A stretch of DNA of 64,000 nt from Catellatospora methionotrophica. GTDB lineage: Bacteria > Actinomycetota > Actinomycetes > Mycobacteriales > Micromonosporaceae. Below are positions 15,150 through 25,253 of the stretch, in pieces. The notes under the pieces are model-generated. The model ran no database searches. It saw nothing but the letters and a program-made list of their open reading frames with translations, and was not told the DNA's origin. Numbering within the stretch: the first letter of the stretch is position 1; every line of letters begins with the position of its first letter. The stretch spans positions 1 through 64,000 of the forward strand of contig NZ_JAAOTJ010000002.1 of assembly GCF_011297335.1 (NCBI RefSeq). Direction: 5' to 3'. A program made the translations under genes and the position numbers.

Positions 15150-17522
15150 ATGACGGCTACGGCAGGCACCGACCGGGTCGTGGCGTCGATGACGCTGGCG
15201 GAGAAGGCGGCGCTGTGCGCCGGACGCGACTTCTGGTCCCTGTACGGCGTGCCCCGCCTGGGCGTGCCCGCCCTGCTCGTCGCCGACGGCCCGCACGGCC
15301 TGCGCAAGGAGCTCAGCACCGGGCAGGTGCAGCTCGGCCAGAGTGTGCCCGCCACGTGCTTCCCGACCGCGGCCGCGATGGCCTCCACCTGGGACCCGGA
15401 CCTGATCGAACAGGTCGGCCGGGCGCTGGGCGCCGAGGCGCGGGCCGAGGGCGTCAGCGTGCTGCTCGGGCCCGGCGTCAACATCAAGCGCACCCCGCTG
15501 TGCGGCCGCAACTTCGAGTACTTCAGCGAGGACCCGCTGCTGGCCGGGCGGCTCGGGGCGGCCTGGATCCGCGGCGTGCAGAGCCAGGGCGTGGGCGCGT
15601 CGCTCAAACACTTCGCCGCCAACAACCAGGAGCACCGCCGGTTCAGCGTCGACGCGCTCGTCGACGAACGGGCCCTGCGCGAGGTGTACCTCGCCGCCTT
15701 CGAGGGCGCCATCACCGGCGGCGCACCCTGGACGGTGATGTGCGCGTACAACCGGCTCAACGGCACCTACGCCGCCGAGCACGAGTGGCTGCTGACGCGG
15801 GTGCTGCGCGAGCAGTGGGGCTTCGACGGGATCGTGGTCTCCGACTGGGGCGCGGTCAACGAGCGGGTGGAGGGCCTGGCCGCGGGGCTGGACCTGGAGA
15901 TGCCCGGCTTCGGCGGCCACCACGACCAGCTCGTCGTCGACGCCGTGCAGGCCGGGGCCCTGCCCGCCGACGTGCTCGACCGGACCGCCGCCCGGTTCCT
16001 CACGCTCGTCGAGCGCACCGCGCAGGCCCGCGAGGACGGGCACACCTACGACCGCGACGCCCACCACGCGCTGGCCGGACGGGTCGCCGCCGAGGGAGCG
16101 GTGCTGCTCAAGAACGACGGCGGTCTGCTGCCACTGGCCCCGGGCGCGCGCATCGCGGTCATCGGCGCGTTCGCCAAGCAGCCCCGTTTCCAGGGCGCGG
16201 GCAGCTCGCACATCAACCCGCACCGCCTCGACGACGCGTACACCCGGCTGTCCGCACTGGCCGAGGCCACCTACGCGCCCGGTTACCGGCGCGACTCCGA
16301 CGAGATCGACGAGGCCCTGCTCGCCGAGGCCGTGGCGGTCGCGCGGGCCGCAGACACCGTCCTGGTGTACGCCGGGCTCACCGACAGCTACGAGACCGAG
16401 GGCCTGGACCGCACCCACCTGCGCCTGCCCGCGAGCCACGACGCGCTGATCGCCGCCGTCGCCGCGGCCAACCCCCGGACCGTGGTGGTGCTCCACAACG
16501 GCGCGCCCGTCGAGCTGCCCTGGCACGGTGACGTGCCCGCGATCGTCGAGGCGTACCTCGGCGGGCAGGCCGGTGGCAGCGCCGTGGCCGACGTGCTGTT
16601 CGGGCTGGCCGAACCCGGCGGGCGGCTGGCCGAGACGTTCCCGCACCGCTGGGCCGACAACCCCGTCCACGCGCTGCCCAACGGTCCCCGCCAGGCCGAG
16701 TACCGCGAAAGCGTGCACGTCGGCTACCGCTACTACGACACCGCCGGTGCCGATGTGCTGTTCCCGTTCGGACACGGGCTGAGCTACACGTCGTTCGACC
16801 ACACGGGCCTGTCCGCCACCGGAACCGGACCCGTCGAGGTCACCGTCACCGTCACGAACACCGGCGAGCGGGCAGGCAGCGAGGTCGTCCAGGTGTACGT
16901 GCACCACCCAGCCGCCGCCGGGGCGCGCCCCGACCAGGAACTCAAGGGCTTCGCCAAGGTGCGTCTCGCGCCCGGGGAGTCACGCGCCGTCACGGTCGTC
17001 CTCGACCGGCGAGCCTTCGCCTGGTACGACGTCACGACAGCATCCTGGGCCGTCACCGGCGGCCGGTACGAGATCCGCGTCGGCGCGTCGTCGCGCGACA
17101 TCCGCGCCACCGTCGCCGTCGACGTCACCGGCGACGCCCCGCCCGCCCCGGCCTACCCGGTGCCCGCCCCCGGGCAGCAGTGGGACCGGGACGGTTTCGC
17201 CGCCGTGTACGGCCGCCCGCTGCCCGACAACACCGCCGACGCCCCCGGCACGTTCACGCTGAACACGCCCCTGCACGACATGCGCAGCTCCCCGGTGACG
17301 CGGCTGCTGCAGGCCACCGCCCGGCGGCAGGCCCGCGGCTTCGTCAAGGACCCGAAAAGCCCGATGGCGCTGCTCATCGGCGCGATGCTCGACGAGATGC
17401 CGCTGCGGATGCTGTCGATGATGAGCCGCGGCAGGATCAGCCGCCCGGTCCAGGAAGGACTGCTCGACCTCGCCAACGGGCGCTGGGCGCGCGGCCTGCG
17501 CGCGCTGGCCCGGCGGCGATGA
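15150..17522 (+). CDS. glycoside hydrolase family 3 beta-glycosidase
   Basis: A 790-residue GH3 enzyme with the full domain order: (alpha/beta)8 barrel, alpha/beta sandwich and C-terminal fibronectin-III-like domain (about residues 560-660). The nucleophile aspartate is in GIVVSDWGAV near residue 235; FPFGHGLSYTSF and the Fn3 segment match the bglB-like branch. A helical tail of about 80 residues follows the Fn3 domain, ending in a basic stretch. No signal peptide is seen, so it should act on imported oligosaccharides in the cytoplasm. ATG 15150 has GAAGGAG six bases upstream. The downstream LacI regulator overlaps its stop codon, and a palindromic operator precedes the gene. Confidence 0.92.
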   Translation: MTATAGTDRVVASMTLAEKAALCAGRDFWSLYGVPRLGVPALLVADGPHGLRKELSTGQVQLGQSVPATCFPTAAAMASTWDPDLIEQVGRALGAEARAEGVSVLLGPGVNIKRTPLCGRNFEYFSEDPLLAGRLGAAWIRGVQSQGVGASLKHFAANNQEHRRFSVDALVDERALREVYLAAFEGAITGGAPWTVMCAYNRLNGTYAAEHEWLLTRVLREQWGFDGIVVSDWGAVNERVEGLAAGLDLEMPGFGGHHDQLVVDAVQAGALPADVLDRTAARFLTLVERTAQAREDGHTYDRDAHHALAGRVAAEGAVLLKNDGGLLPLAPGARIAVIGAFAKQPRFQGAGSSHINPHRLDDAYTRLSALAEATYAPGYRRDSDEIDEALLAEAVAVARAADTVLVYAGLTDSYETEGLDRTHLRLPASHDALIAAVAAANPRTVVVLHNGAPVELPWHGDVPAIVEAYLGGQAGGSAVADVLFGLAEPGGRLAETFPHRWADNPVHALPNGPRQAEYRESVHVGYRYYDTAGADVLFPFGHGLSYTSFDHTGLSATGTGPVEVTVTVTNTGERAGSEVVQVYVHHPAAAGARPDQELKGFAKVRLAPGESRAVTVVLDRRAFAWYDVTTASWAVTGGRYEIRVGASSRDIRATVAVDVTGDAPPAPAYPVPAPGQQWDRDGFAAVYGRPLPDNTADAPGTFTLNTPLHDMRSSPVTRLLQATARRQARGFVKDPKSPMALLIGAMLDEMPLRMLSMMSRGRISRPVQEGLLDLANGRWARGLRALARRR

Positions 17523-18508
17523 CCGGACGCCGCCCCACCAGCGCCGACGTCGCCCGCGAAGCCGGGGTGTCGCGGGCGACGGTGAGTTACGTGCTCAACG
17601 ACGCTCCCGGCGAGCGCATCGCCCAGCCGACCCGCGAACGGGTGCTCGCCGCCGCCGCCCGCCTCGGGTACGCCCCGTCACTTGCCGGGCGGGCCCTGGC
17701 CAACGGGCACAGCGACATCGTCCTGCTGGCCATGCCCGACGTGCCCTCCGGCGAGCTGACGTCCCGGTTCATCGACGCGGTGACCCGCTCGCTGGCCGCG
17801 CAGGGCCTGACCGTGGTCGTCCACTTCGACGTGCCGTCCGCGCCCCGCCTGCCCCGCCTGGCCGCGATGCTGTCGGTCCGCGCCGTGCTCAGCCTGCTGC
17901 CGCTGCCCGACGCCGAACTGGCCGCGCTGCGGCGGCTGGGCGTACGAGCCGTGCCCGCCGGGACCGAGTCCGACGGCCACGCCGTCGCCGCGCTCACCCG
18001 CCGACAGGGCCGCATGCAGGTCGATCACCTGGCCGGGGCCGGGCACACGCACCTGGCGTACGCGCTGCCCGCCGACCCGCGCCTGTCCGTGTTCGCCGAC
18101 CCCCGCCACGACGGCGTACGCCAGGCCTGCGCCGCGCGGGACCTGCCCGCACCGGTCGCGTTCACCGTCCCCGGCGACCCGCCCGCCGTCGTCGCCGCCG
18201 TACGCGCCCTGCTGGACGATGCGCCGCAGGTCACCGCGATCTGCGCGTACAACGACGAGGTCGCCCTCGCGGTCCTGCACGGCATGCGCGAACTCGGCGT
18301 CGCCGTGCCCGCCCGCATGGCCCTGATCGGCGTCGACGGCATCCCGCTGTCCGCCTACAGCGCGCCGCCGCTGACCACGATCACGGTCGCCCCGGCCGCC
18401 GCCGCCCGCCACCTGGCCCGCGTCGCCGTGGCGCGCCTGTCCGGCGACCGGGCCACTCCCGTCCCGGTCGAGGACGTCCTGCACCTCACGCCGCGCGCCA
18501 CCACCTGA
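17519..18508 (+). CDS. LacI-family transcriptional repressor
   Basis: A 329-residue repressor. The N-terminal helix-turn-helix (TSADVAREAGVSRATVSYVLN, residues about 7-27) and hinge helix with PSLAGRALANG are followed by a periplasmic-binding-protein-like sensor domain ending in LIGVDGIPLSAYSAPPLTTI. The ATG overlaps the GH3 stop (ATGA), so both are in one operon. The obvious target is the 18-base palindrome upstream of the GH3 gene, giving sugar-induced autoregulation (inference). The inducer is probably a product or substrate of the GH3 enzyme. Confidence 0.92.
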   Translation: MTGRRPTSADVAREAGVSRATVSYVLNDAPGERIAQPTRERVLAAAARLGYAPSLAGRALANGHSDIVLLAMPDVPSGELTSRFIDAVTRSLAAQGLTVVVHFDVPSAPRLPRLAAMLSVRAVLSLLPLPDAELAALRRLGVRAVPAGTESDGHAVAALTRRQGRMQVDHLAGAGHTHLAYALPADPRLSVFADPRHDGVRQACAARDLPAPVAFTVPGDPPAVVAAVRALLDDAPQVTAICAYNDEVALAVLHGMRELGVAVPARMALIGVDGIPLSAYSAPPLTTITVAPAAAARHLARVAVARLSGDRATPVPVEDVLHLTPRATT

Positions 18509-18518
18509 GCGCGCGGGT

Positions 18519-19136
18519 TCAGGCGACCGTGAGGTCGTAGTCGACGCTGACCGCGAAGTTCCCGGACGTGCCGCGGATCCGCAACTGGTGCGCACCGGCC
18601 GCCGGTGCGCTGATCCGCGCCCAGATCCCGCACCCGAGCGCCTCGAACGTGCCGGCCTCCTGACCGAGCGCGTTGCCCGCGACAGCCGTCACCTCGATCG
18701 GCACGCCGGTGAACCGCTCCAGCGTCAGCGCGGTGCCGTCGAGTTCCGCGGTCCCCTCGGCGGTCGCCATGAAGCCGTCGCAGTCGTCCTTCGCGCCGAA
18801 CAGGTTGAGCACGGGCACCACGATCGTCCGGCCCTGCGGCACGGTGCACGCGCGCTGTGCCCGCGTGCCGAAGGTCCCGGCCAGGAACCACACGTCGGCG
18901 GGCTGGTTGAGGGCGCAGAACTCACCGGTGGGGTCGGCGACCGGATTGCTCGCCTCCGGTTCGGCGGCCGCCCAGGTCCACCATCGGCCCTGCATGGCAC
19001 CCATATCGGACGAGGTGGCAGCGGACCGGTCGGCGGCGGGCGAGCCGGTGCCGCAGGCGGCGAGCAGGAGCGTCGCCACGCCCAGGAGGATCATTCGTCG
19101 GAGCACGGACCGGCACGCTACCCGACCGGGCCGCAT
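18519..19136 (-). CDS. secreted lipoprotein of unknown function
   Basis: A protein of about 205 residues with an arginine-containing n-region, hydrophobic LLGVATLLL core and a lipobox LAAC, so it should be exported and lipid-anchored. The mature part has a Ser/Ala-rich linker, a short WWTWAAAEPEASNPVADPTG segment, four or five cysteines and beta-rich sequence ending in GNFAVSVDYDLTV. I do not recognise the family. The start is uncertain: ATG 19136, ATG 19094 or GTG 19148. It is convergent with the LacI gene, ten bases away. Confidence 0.72.
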   Translation of the reverse strand: MRPGRVACRSVLRRMILLGVATLLLAACGTGSPAADRSAATSSDMGAMQGRWWTWAAAEPEASNPVADPTGEFCALNQPADVWFLAGTFGTRAQRACTVPQGRTIVVPVLNLFGAKDDCDGFMATAEGTAELDGTALTLERFTGVPIEVTAVAGNALGQEAGTFEALGCGIWARISAPAAGAHQLRIRGTSGNFAVSVDYDLTVA

Positions 19137-19306
19137 CGCGTGGGGCACCGGGACCGCGGCCGTGGCTTTACAAGAAATTCATGCCGTCGTACGGCTCCGG
19201 TCTGGATCGACCCGCAACACATTTGAGATGGTCCATCTGTCGTCGTCGTGACCCTAGCCGGAAACCCCCATCCGGCCGCGGCGGCGGGCAGTCGGGAGAC
19301 CCTCTG

Positions 19307-19939
19307 ATGTCCCGTGTCCTGAAGGCGATGGCCGCCACCGCGGCCGTTCTGGCCATGTCGCTCACCCTCACCGCGACACCGGCCCACGCCACCCCGCCGA
19401 ACATCCCCTCCTACAGCACCGCGGTCAGCCGTCTCGCGGCGCTGACCGTCGCCGCCGAGTCGCACGGCTCGACGTACAACCGGGACCTGTTCCCGCACTG
19501 GATCACGATCACGGGCACCTGCAACGCCCGCGAGCAGGTCCTCAAGCGCGACGGTGTCGGCGTCGTGGTCAACAGCAGCTGCGCGGCGACCTCCGGCTCC
19601 TGGTACAGCCCGTATGACGGCGCGACCTGGACCAACGCCGCCGACGTCGACATCGACCACATGGTCCCGCTGTCGGAGGCCTGGGCGTCCGGTGCGTGGG
19701 CGTGGACGACCCCGCAGCGCCAGACCTACGCCAACGACCTCGGCGGGCCCGAGCTGTGGGCGGTCACCGACAACGTCAACCAGTCCAAGGGCGACAAGGA
19801 CCCGGCCGAGTGGCAGCCGTCGCTGTCGTCGTTCCGCTGCACGTACGCCCGCGCCTGGATCCAGGTGAAGTGGTACTACAACCTGTCCGTCGACAGCGGG
19901 GAGAAGTCGGCCCTCAACGGCATGCTCGCCACCTGCTGA
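19307..19939 (+). CDS. secreted HNH-type nuclease (DUF1524/GmrSD-like)
   Basis: A 210-residue exported protein. Residues 1-28 are a signal peptide ending ATPAHA. The catalytic core is DIDHMVPLSEAWASGAWAW followed by NDLGGPELWAVTDNVNQSKGDKDPAEW, the pattern of small secreted actinobacterial HNH endonucleases, with the histidine in DIDH, the asparagine in NVNQSKGDKDP and a metal-binding fold. Three conserved cysteine pairs suggest disulfides. It is probably a DNA-degrading exoenzyme for nutrient release or competition. A strong hairpin terminator follows its stop. Confidence 0.85.
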   Translation: MSRVLKAMAATAAVLAMSLTLTATPAHATPPNIPSYSTAVSRLAALTVAAESHGSTYNRDLFPHWITITGTCNAREQVLKRDGVGVVVNSSCAATSGSWYSPYDGATWTNAADVDIDHMVPLSEAWASGAWAWTTPQRQTYANDLGGPELWAVTDNVNQSKGDKDPAEWQPSLSSFRCTYARAWIQVKWYYNLSVDSGEKSALNGMLATC

Positions 19940-19944
19940 CCGGC

Positions 19945-19980
19945 GAGGCAGCTCCGGTCCTCACGGACCGGGGCTGCCTC
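19945..19980 (+). terminator. strong hairpin after the nuclease gene
   Basis: GAGGCAGCTCCGGTCC (19945-19960), loop TCAC, GGACCGGGGCTGCCTC (19965-19980): 15 of 16 positions pair. It sits between two convergent genes and can serve both. Confidence 0.85.
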
Positions 19981-19982
19981 CG

Positions 19983-20510
19983 TCAGCCGGCGCGGATGCG
20001 GTCGAGCAGCAGCGGAATCCAGTGATCGCCGTAGCGTTCGCGCAGTTCCGGACGCTGCCAGTCGGTTCCGGTGACCGCGCCGCGGCACAGTGCCGAGCCG
20101 CACCCGCAGTCCATCCGGAAGTCCGCCACCGCCGTGCTGGTGCCGTAGTCGTTGGTGATCTCCTCACCGACCGCGATGTCACGCCGGGCGGCCAGGGTGT
20201 ACGCGTCGAGCCACCACAGGTTCGGGTCGCAGCTGTGGTTGCCGTACCCGTTGCGGCGGCGCGGCGGCAGCACGAGATGCAGGTCCTCGCCTACGCCGAC
20301 GGTGTCGACGTAACGGTGCCGAAGCGCCGCCTGCGTGAACAGCTCCCGCAGCTCCGCACCGCTGACCAGACGCCCTCCCAGCCGGGACACGACGGTCCCG
20401 GCTGGGAGGGCGGTGCGCGCGAACAGGCCTTCGCCCGCGATCGAGGACACCCCGACCTCGACGGCGGCGTGCAGCCAGCAGTCGGCTGCGGGCATGGGCG
20501 CGCGACTCAT
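19983..20510 (-). CDS. SET-domain protein
   Basis: A 175-residue SET-domain protein, the fold of lysine methyltransferases. GEGLFARTALPAGTVV opens the domain, NHSCDPN supplies the S-adenosylmethionine and substrate site, GEEITNDYGTS the catalytic tyrosine, and a C-terminal CGCGSALCRG is a post-SET zinc motif. All key residues are present, so it may be an active methyltransferase. Bacterial SET proteins are uncommon and their targets are poorly known. It follows a coiled-coil gene by 16 bases on the same strand and may act on or with that protein (inference). Confidence 0.88.
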   Translation of the reverse strand: MSRAPMPAADCWLHAAVEVGVSSIAGEGLFARTALPAGTVVSRLGGRLVSGAELRELFTQAALRHRYVDTVGVGEDLHLVLPPRRRNGYGNHSCDPNLWWLDAYTLAARRDIAVGEEITNDYGTSTAVADFRMDCGCGSALCRGAVTGTDWQRPELRERYGDHWIPLLLDRIRAG

Positions 20511-20526
20511 CGGAGAAAGCCTGCGG

Positions 20527-20937
20527 TCAGCCGACCGGTGCCGCGACGTGCTGCCGGACCACTTCCGGCGTAGCGGGCGTGACCACCGCCAGAATCTGCC
20601 GCAGCAGGCCGTCCATCCCGTCCAGCCGCCCGTCGATGCCGGCGAAACGCCGGTCCATCCCGTCGAGCCGACCGTTGAAGCCGTCGAAACGCTGATCGAT
20701 CCGGTCGAGGCGCCCGTCGATGCCGTCGAAACGCTCGTCGATCCGGTCGAGGCGCTGGTTCACGGCGGCGAACTGTTCCCGCGTGTCCTGGCGGTGTTCT
20801 CGCAGGTCGGCTGAGAGTTCGTCGACCGCTCCGCGGAGCAGGCCGAACTGGTCGTCGATGGCGGCGAAGCGGCGAGTGTTGCGATACGACTCGGCTTCGA
20901 GCGTGACTACGCGTTCTTCCAGGTTCTTGTTGGTCAC
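20527..20937 (-). CDS. coiled-coil protein with heptad repeats
   Basis: A 136-residue protein whose central part is a long heptad series of the type RLDRIDERFDGIDG, about seven units, with hydrophobic residues at regular a/d positions; it should form an extended trimeric or dimeric coiled coil. The DNA shows matching 21-base near-repeats at about 20600-20760. A shorter leucine-containing helix (LEERVVTLEAE) precedes it. GTG 20937 is supported by GGAGGAT seven bases upstream. I know similar proteins only as uncharacterised; it shares an operon with the SET-domain gene. Confidence 0.75.
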   Translation of the reverse strand: MTNKNLEERVVTLEAESYRNTRRFAAIDDQFGLLRGAVDELSADLREHRQDTREQFAAVNQRLDRIDERFDGIDGRLDRIDQRFDGFNGRLDGMDRRFAGIDGRLDGMDGLLRQILAVVTPATPEVVRQHVAAPVG

Positions 20938-21220
20938 CAATTCATCCTCCCCATGCCGGCTGCCGGCCGTCCAGACCGCCGGCGTGCCCTTCGCTCGATA
21001 TTCTGCATCGACTAAGTCAGTTACGCCATGTCGTACACGGCCAGGACTGAATCGTGACCCGCTGTTCGACTCGAACGGGTGATTACCGCCAGCGTCGCGC
21101 GTCCTCGTCCCCACCCGTGGACCAGATCTTGCGAAAAGGCCTGCTGGCGGTAGGGTCGCGATGATCCCGCCGGACGGCGTCCGCTCACGTCCCCGGCCCT
21201 GGCGCACCGAAGGACGGCAC

Positions 21221-22513
21221 ATGTTGCAGGAGCAAGCGGCGGACTCCGGCCCGCCGGTCGTGATGGCGGAGACGCAGGCACCCTGGGCGGCGCGCGACGG
21301 TCTGCGGATCACCGGCGTACGCGCGATCGTCACCGCCCCGGAGGGCCTGCCCCTGGTCGTCGTCCGCGTCGACACCAGCGATCCCGGCCTGTACGGCTAC
21401 GGCTGCGCCACGTTCACCCAGCGCTTCCACGCCGTCGTGGCGGCCGTCGACCAGCACGTCGGCCCGATGCTGCTCGGGCGGCACCCGGCCGACATCGAGG
21501 ACATCACCCGCATGGTGCACCTGTCGTCGTACTGGCGGGGCGGTCCGGTGCTCAACAGCGCCCTGTCCGGGGTGGACCAGGCGCTGTGGGACATCGCGGG
21601 CAAGCGCGCCGGGATGCCGGTGTACGAGCTGCTCGGCGGCCGGGTCCGCGCCGCCGCCGACACCTACCTGCACGCCGCGGGAGCGACGATCGAGCAGACC
21701 CTGGAGCACGCCCAGCAGATCCTCGACTCCGGCTACCGGCACGTACGCCTGCAGACCGGCGGCCCCGGCCTGGGCACCTACGGGGCACCCGGCACCCCGG
21801 GCGGCTACCCGGACGCGCCGTACCCGGACGGCTGGGACGTGCAGCAGTACCTGCGTGACACCCCGAAGCTGTTCGCGGCTGCCCGCGAGGTGCTGGGGGA
21901 GACCCCGAACCTGATGCACGACGTGCACCACCGGCTCACCGTGAAGCAGGCCGTGGCGCTGGCCCGCGCCCTGGAGCCGTACCGGCTGTTCTTCCTGGAG
22001 GACCCGATCCCCCTGGAGCTGTACGACCGCCTGCCCGAGCTGCGCGCCGCCGCGCCGATGCCGATCGCGGTCGGCGAACAGGTCGCCTCGGTCGCCGACG
22101 CGGCCCGGCTGGTCACCGGCGGCGGGGTGGACCTGCTCCGGCTGCACATCTCGGCGATCGGCGGCCTGACTCCGGCCCGCAAGCTGGTCGCGCTGTGCGA
22201 GCTGACCGGTGTCGGCACGGCCTGGCATGCCCCCGCCGACGTGTCGCCGATCGGCGCGGCCTGCAACGTGGCCCTGGACGTGAGCAGCCCGGCGTTCTCC
22301 ATCCAGGAGGGCCACCTGTGGCCGGACCCGGTGCGTGAGGTGTTCCCGGGCACGCTCGATCCGCGCGGCGGCTACCTGTATCCGAACGACGCCCCCGGTT
22401 GGGGCATCGAGGTCGACGAGAAGGCGGCGGCCACGTATCCGGCCGTCACCCACCTGCACGAACGATGGTCGGCCCGGGTACGCCGGCCCGACGGGGGGAT
22501 CGAGGCGCCGTGA
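21221..22513 (+). CDS. enolase-superfamily sugar-acid dehydratase (ManD-like)
   Basis: A 430-residue member of the mandelate racemase/muconate-lactonising enolase superfamily, closest in layout to the D-mannonate/D-gluconate dehydratase (ManD) group. The capping domain (residues about 25-140) includes SALSGVDQALWDIAGKRAGMPVYELLGG; metal ligands appear in LMHDVHH, FFLEDPI and VGEQVAS; WHAPADVSPIG near the end supplies the ManD-type histidine loop. It should dehydrate an acid sugar to a 2-keto-3-deoxy sugar in the cytoplasm. ATG 21221 has GAAGGA upstream. Its stop overlaps the start of the oxidoreductase gene (GTGA). Confidence 0.88.
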   Translation: MLQEQAADSGPPVVMAETQAPWAARDGLRITGVRAIVTAPEGLPLVVVRVDTSDPGLYGYGCATFTQRFHAVVAAVDQHVGPMLLGRHPADIEDITRMVHLSSYWRGGPVLNSALSGVDQALWDIAGKRAGMPVYELLGGRVRAAADTYLHAAGATIEQTLEHAQQILDSGYRHVRLQTGGPGLGTYGAPGTPGGYPDAPYPDGWDVQQYLRDTPKLFAAAREVLGETPNLMHDVHHRLTVKQAVALARALEPYRLFFLEDPIPLELYDRLPELRAAAPMPIAVGEQVASVADAARLVTGGGVDLLRLHISAIGGLTPARKLVALCELTGVGTAWHAPADVSPIGAACNVALDVSSPAFSIQEGHLWPDPVREVFPGTLDPRGGYLYPNDAPGWGIEVDEKAAATYPAVTHLHERWSARVRRPDGGIEAP

Positions 22514-23562
22514 CCACACTCGCGATCGTCGGCACCGGCAACATCGCCGCCGGCTACCTGACCGACCTGCGCACCTACCCCGGCATCGCGGTGGTCGGCG
22601 GCTACGACGACGACCAGGCCCGGTCGGCGGCGTTCGGGGCCGCACACGACCTGCCGATCTACGGCAGCTTCGACGAGCTGCTGGCCGACGACAAGGTCGA
22701 CGTGGTGGTGAACCTGACGCCGCTGGCGGCGCACGCGCCGGTCACCCGGGCGGCACTGCGCGCGGGCAAGCACGTGTTCAGCGAGAAGCCGCTCGCACCG
22801 ACCGCACCGGAGGCGCGCTCGCTGATCGCCGAGGCGGCCGCGCACGGGCGGCGGCTGGGCTGCGCGCCGCACACGTACCTCGGGGAGGCGATCCAGACCG
22901 CGTGGAAGCTGGTCCGCGACGACGCCGTCGGGCCGATCAAGCTGGTGTACGCCGAGGTCAACCACGACCGGATCGAGTCCTGGCATCCGGCTCCGCAGGG
23001 GCCGTACCGGTCCGGTCCGCTGTACGACGTGGGCGTGTACTCGCTGACGGCGCTGACCGCGATGCTCGGCCCGGCGCGCCGGGTGTGGGCGTACGGCACG
23101 ATCCTCAAAGCCGACCGGGTCACCCTGTCCGGTGAGATGTTCTCCCCGCAGGCCCCCGACTTCTCCGTGGTCGTCCTGGAACTGGCCGGCGGCGCGACGG
23201 TCCGGCTGACCGCGAACTTCTACGTCGGCGCGGGCACCCGCCAGTCCGGCATCGAGCTGCACGGCGAGCGCGGCTCCATCCACATCGCGGACTGGACGAA
23301 CTTCGACTCCGAGATCCGCGCGGGCCTGCCCCCGGAGCCGGTCCCGCTGCTGGGCGACCCCTACCGGGGCATCCCCTGGGGCCGTGGCGTCGCCGAGTTC
23401 GTCTCCGCGATCAACGAGGGCCGCCCGCACCGCTGCTCGGCCGAGCACGCCGCCCACATCGTCGACGTCCTGGCCGCCGCCAGCCACTCCCAGCGGACCG
23501 GCGCCCCCGTGGACGTCACCTCGACGTTCCCGGCCCCGCTCCCGATGCCCTGGGCCGCGTAG
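22510..23562 (+). CDS. Gfo/Idh/MocA-family oxidoreductase
   Basis: A 350-residue NAD(P)-dependent sugar oxidoreductase. The Rossmann domain begins with AIVGTGNIAAGY (residues 5-16) and contains the EKPLAPT loop that positions the catalytic lysine; the C-terminal alpha/beta domain includes PLYDVGVYSL, the usual GxY motif, and GERGSIHI. The start overlaps the dehydratase stop, so both enzymes are made together, probably for catabolism of one acid sugar or its derivative. The precise substrate is unknown. Confidence 0.9.
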   Translation: MTTLAIVGTGNIAAGYLTDLRTYPGIAVVGGYDDDQARSAAFGAAHDLPIYGSFDELLADDKVDVVVNLTPLAAHAPVTRAALRAGKHVFSEKPLAPTAPEARSLIAEAAAHGRRLGCAPHTYLGEAIQTAWKLVRDDAVGPIKLVYAEVNHDRIESWHPAPQGPYRSGPLYDVGVYSLTALTAMLGPARRVWAYGTILKADRVTLSGEMFSPQAPDFSVVVLELAGGATVRLTANFYVGAGTRQSGIELHGERGSIHIADWTNFDSEIRAGLPPEPVPLLGDPYRGIPWGRGVAEFVSAINEGRPHRCSAEHAAHIVDVLAAASHSQRTGAPVDVTSTFPAPLPMPWAA

Positions 23563-23724
23563 CAGCGGGTGATGGGCAGTGCCCGGCAGGTCGGGGAGGA
23601 GTTCGCCTGCCGGGCACCTGGTGCGGTGACGAACGGGCTCAGTGGATTCCCTGGCGGGACATCGGGGTCGGCGTCCGGGCGTGGCCCGGAGGTGCACCCG
23701 CCCGCTCCGGCAGAGGATCGAGCC

Positions 23725-24445
23725 GTGAAGAAATCTGCCGCAATCGCGCTGATGACCGCTCCACTCCTGCTCGCCGCGTACGGCGTGGTCCGCATCATCG
23801 GCAAGTCCGACGGTGTGTACGGGCCGGGCTGGGACTGGCAGGCCGCCCACCTGCTCGCCCTCGCCGGGGTGTTCCTGTTCGTGCCGGGTGTGCTGCACCT
23901 GGGCAGGCTGCTGCCGCGCGGGCCGTGGCGCACCGGCACCGTGGCCGTGACGATGTTCGGGCTGGCGGCCTCGGCGGTCCAGTTCAGCGCCGACATCTGG
24001 TTCGCGCTGCGGGCCGACGACAAGGCCGGTATGCAGGCCCTCTCCGGCGACTTCGGGGACATCCCCGGCGTCGACCTGGTCGTCTACCAGGTGGGGCCGC
24101 AGCTGTTCTTCGTCGGCCTGCTCACGCTGACGATCCTGGCGGCGCGGGCCGGGCGGATGCCGTGGTGGAGCCCGGTCGTCCTGCTCGCAGGCATCGTCCT
24201 GCCGCCGGTGACCCTGGACCTGCTGCCGCTGTCGGGCCTGCTCATCACGGCGGCGCTGTGGCCCGCGACCCGTGGCGGCCGGGCCGCCGCGCCGACCGGC
24301 GGCGACGTCGAGGGACCGACCGGTCGTGGAGCCACCGCGACACCGCTGCGACGGGCGGCCTTCAGCGGTGGGACCGCCCCGGCGAGCCGGATCCAGGGAC
24401 TGGCCGACAACCGGCCCGAGGTGTACGCGGGACCGCCGCCGCGCG

Positions 24446-24456
<11 letters not shown>
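23725..24456 (+). CDS. integral membrane protein of unknown function
   Basis: A 243-residue protein with about five or six hydrophobic helices spread over the first 180 residues and a polar, Gly/Thr/Arg-rich C-terminal tail of about 60 residues. I do not recognise the family; the helical pattern resembles small DUF-type actinobacterial membrane proteins. GTG 23725 places the initial [20 protein letters not shown] helix at the N terminus and has AGAGGA upstream. Its end overlaps the convergent ABC ATPase gene by 11 bases. Confidence 0.68.
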
Positions 24457-25252
<796 letters not shown>

Positions 25253-25253
25253 G

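Noticed and set aside
20600-20760. Tandem 21-base repeats as a CRISPR or minisatellite
   Set aside because: They are in frame and explained by the heptad repeats of the coiled-coil protein; there are no unique spacers.
21040-21125. tRNA-like TTCGA-containing stretch near 21060
   Set aside because: ACCCG...CGGGT forms a small hairpin, but no cloverleaf, D-arm or acceptor stem can be drawn.
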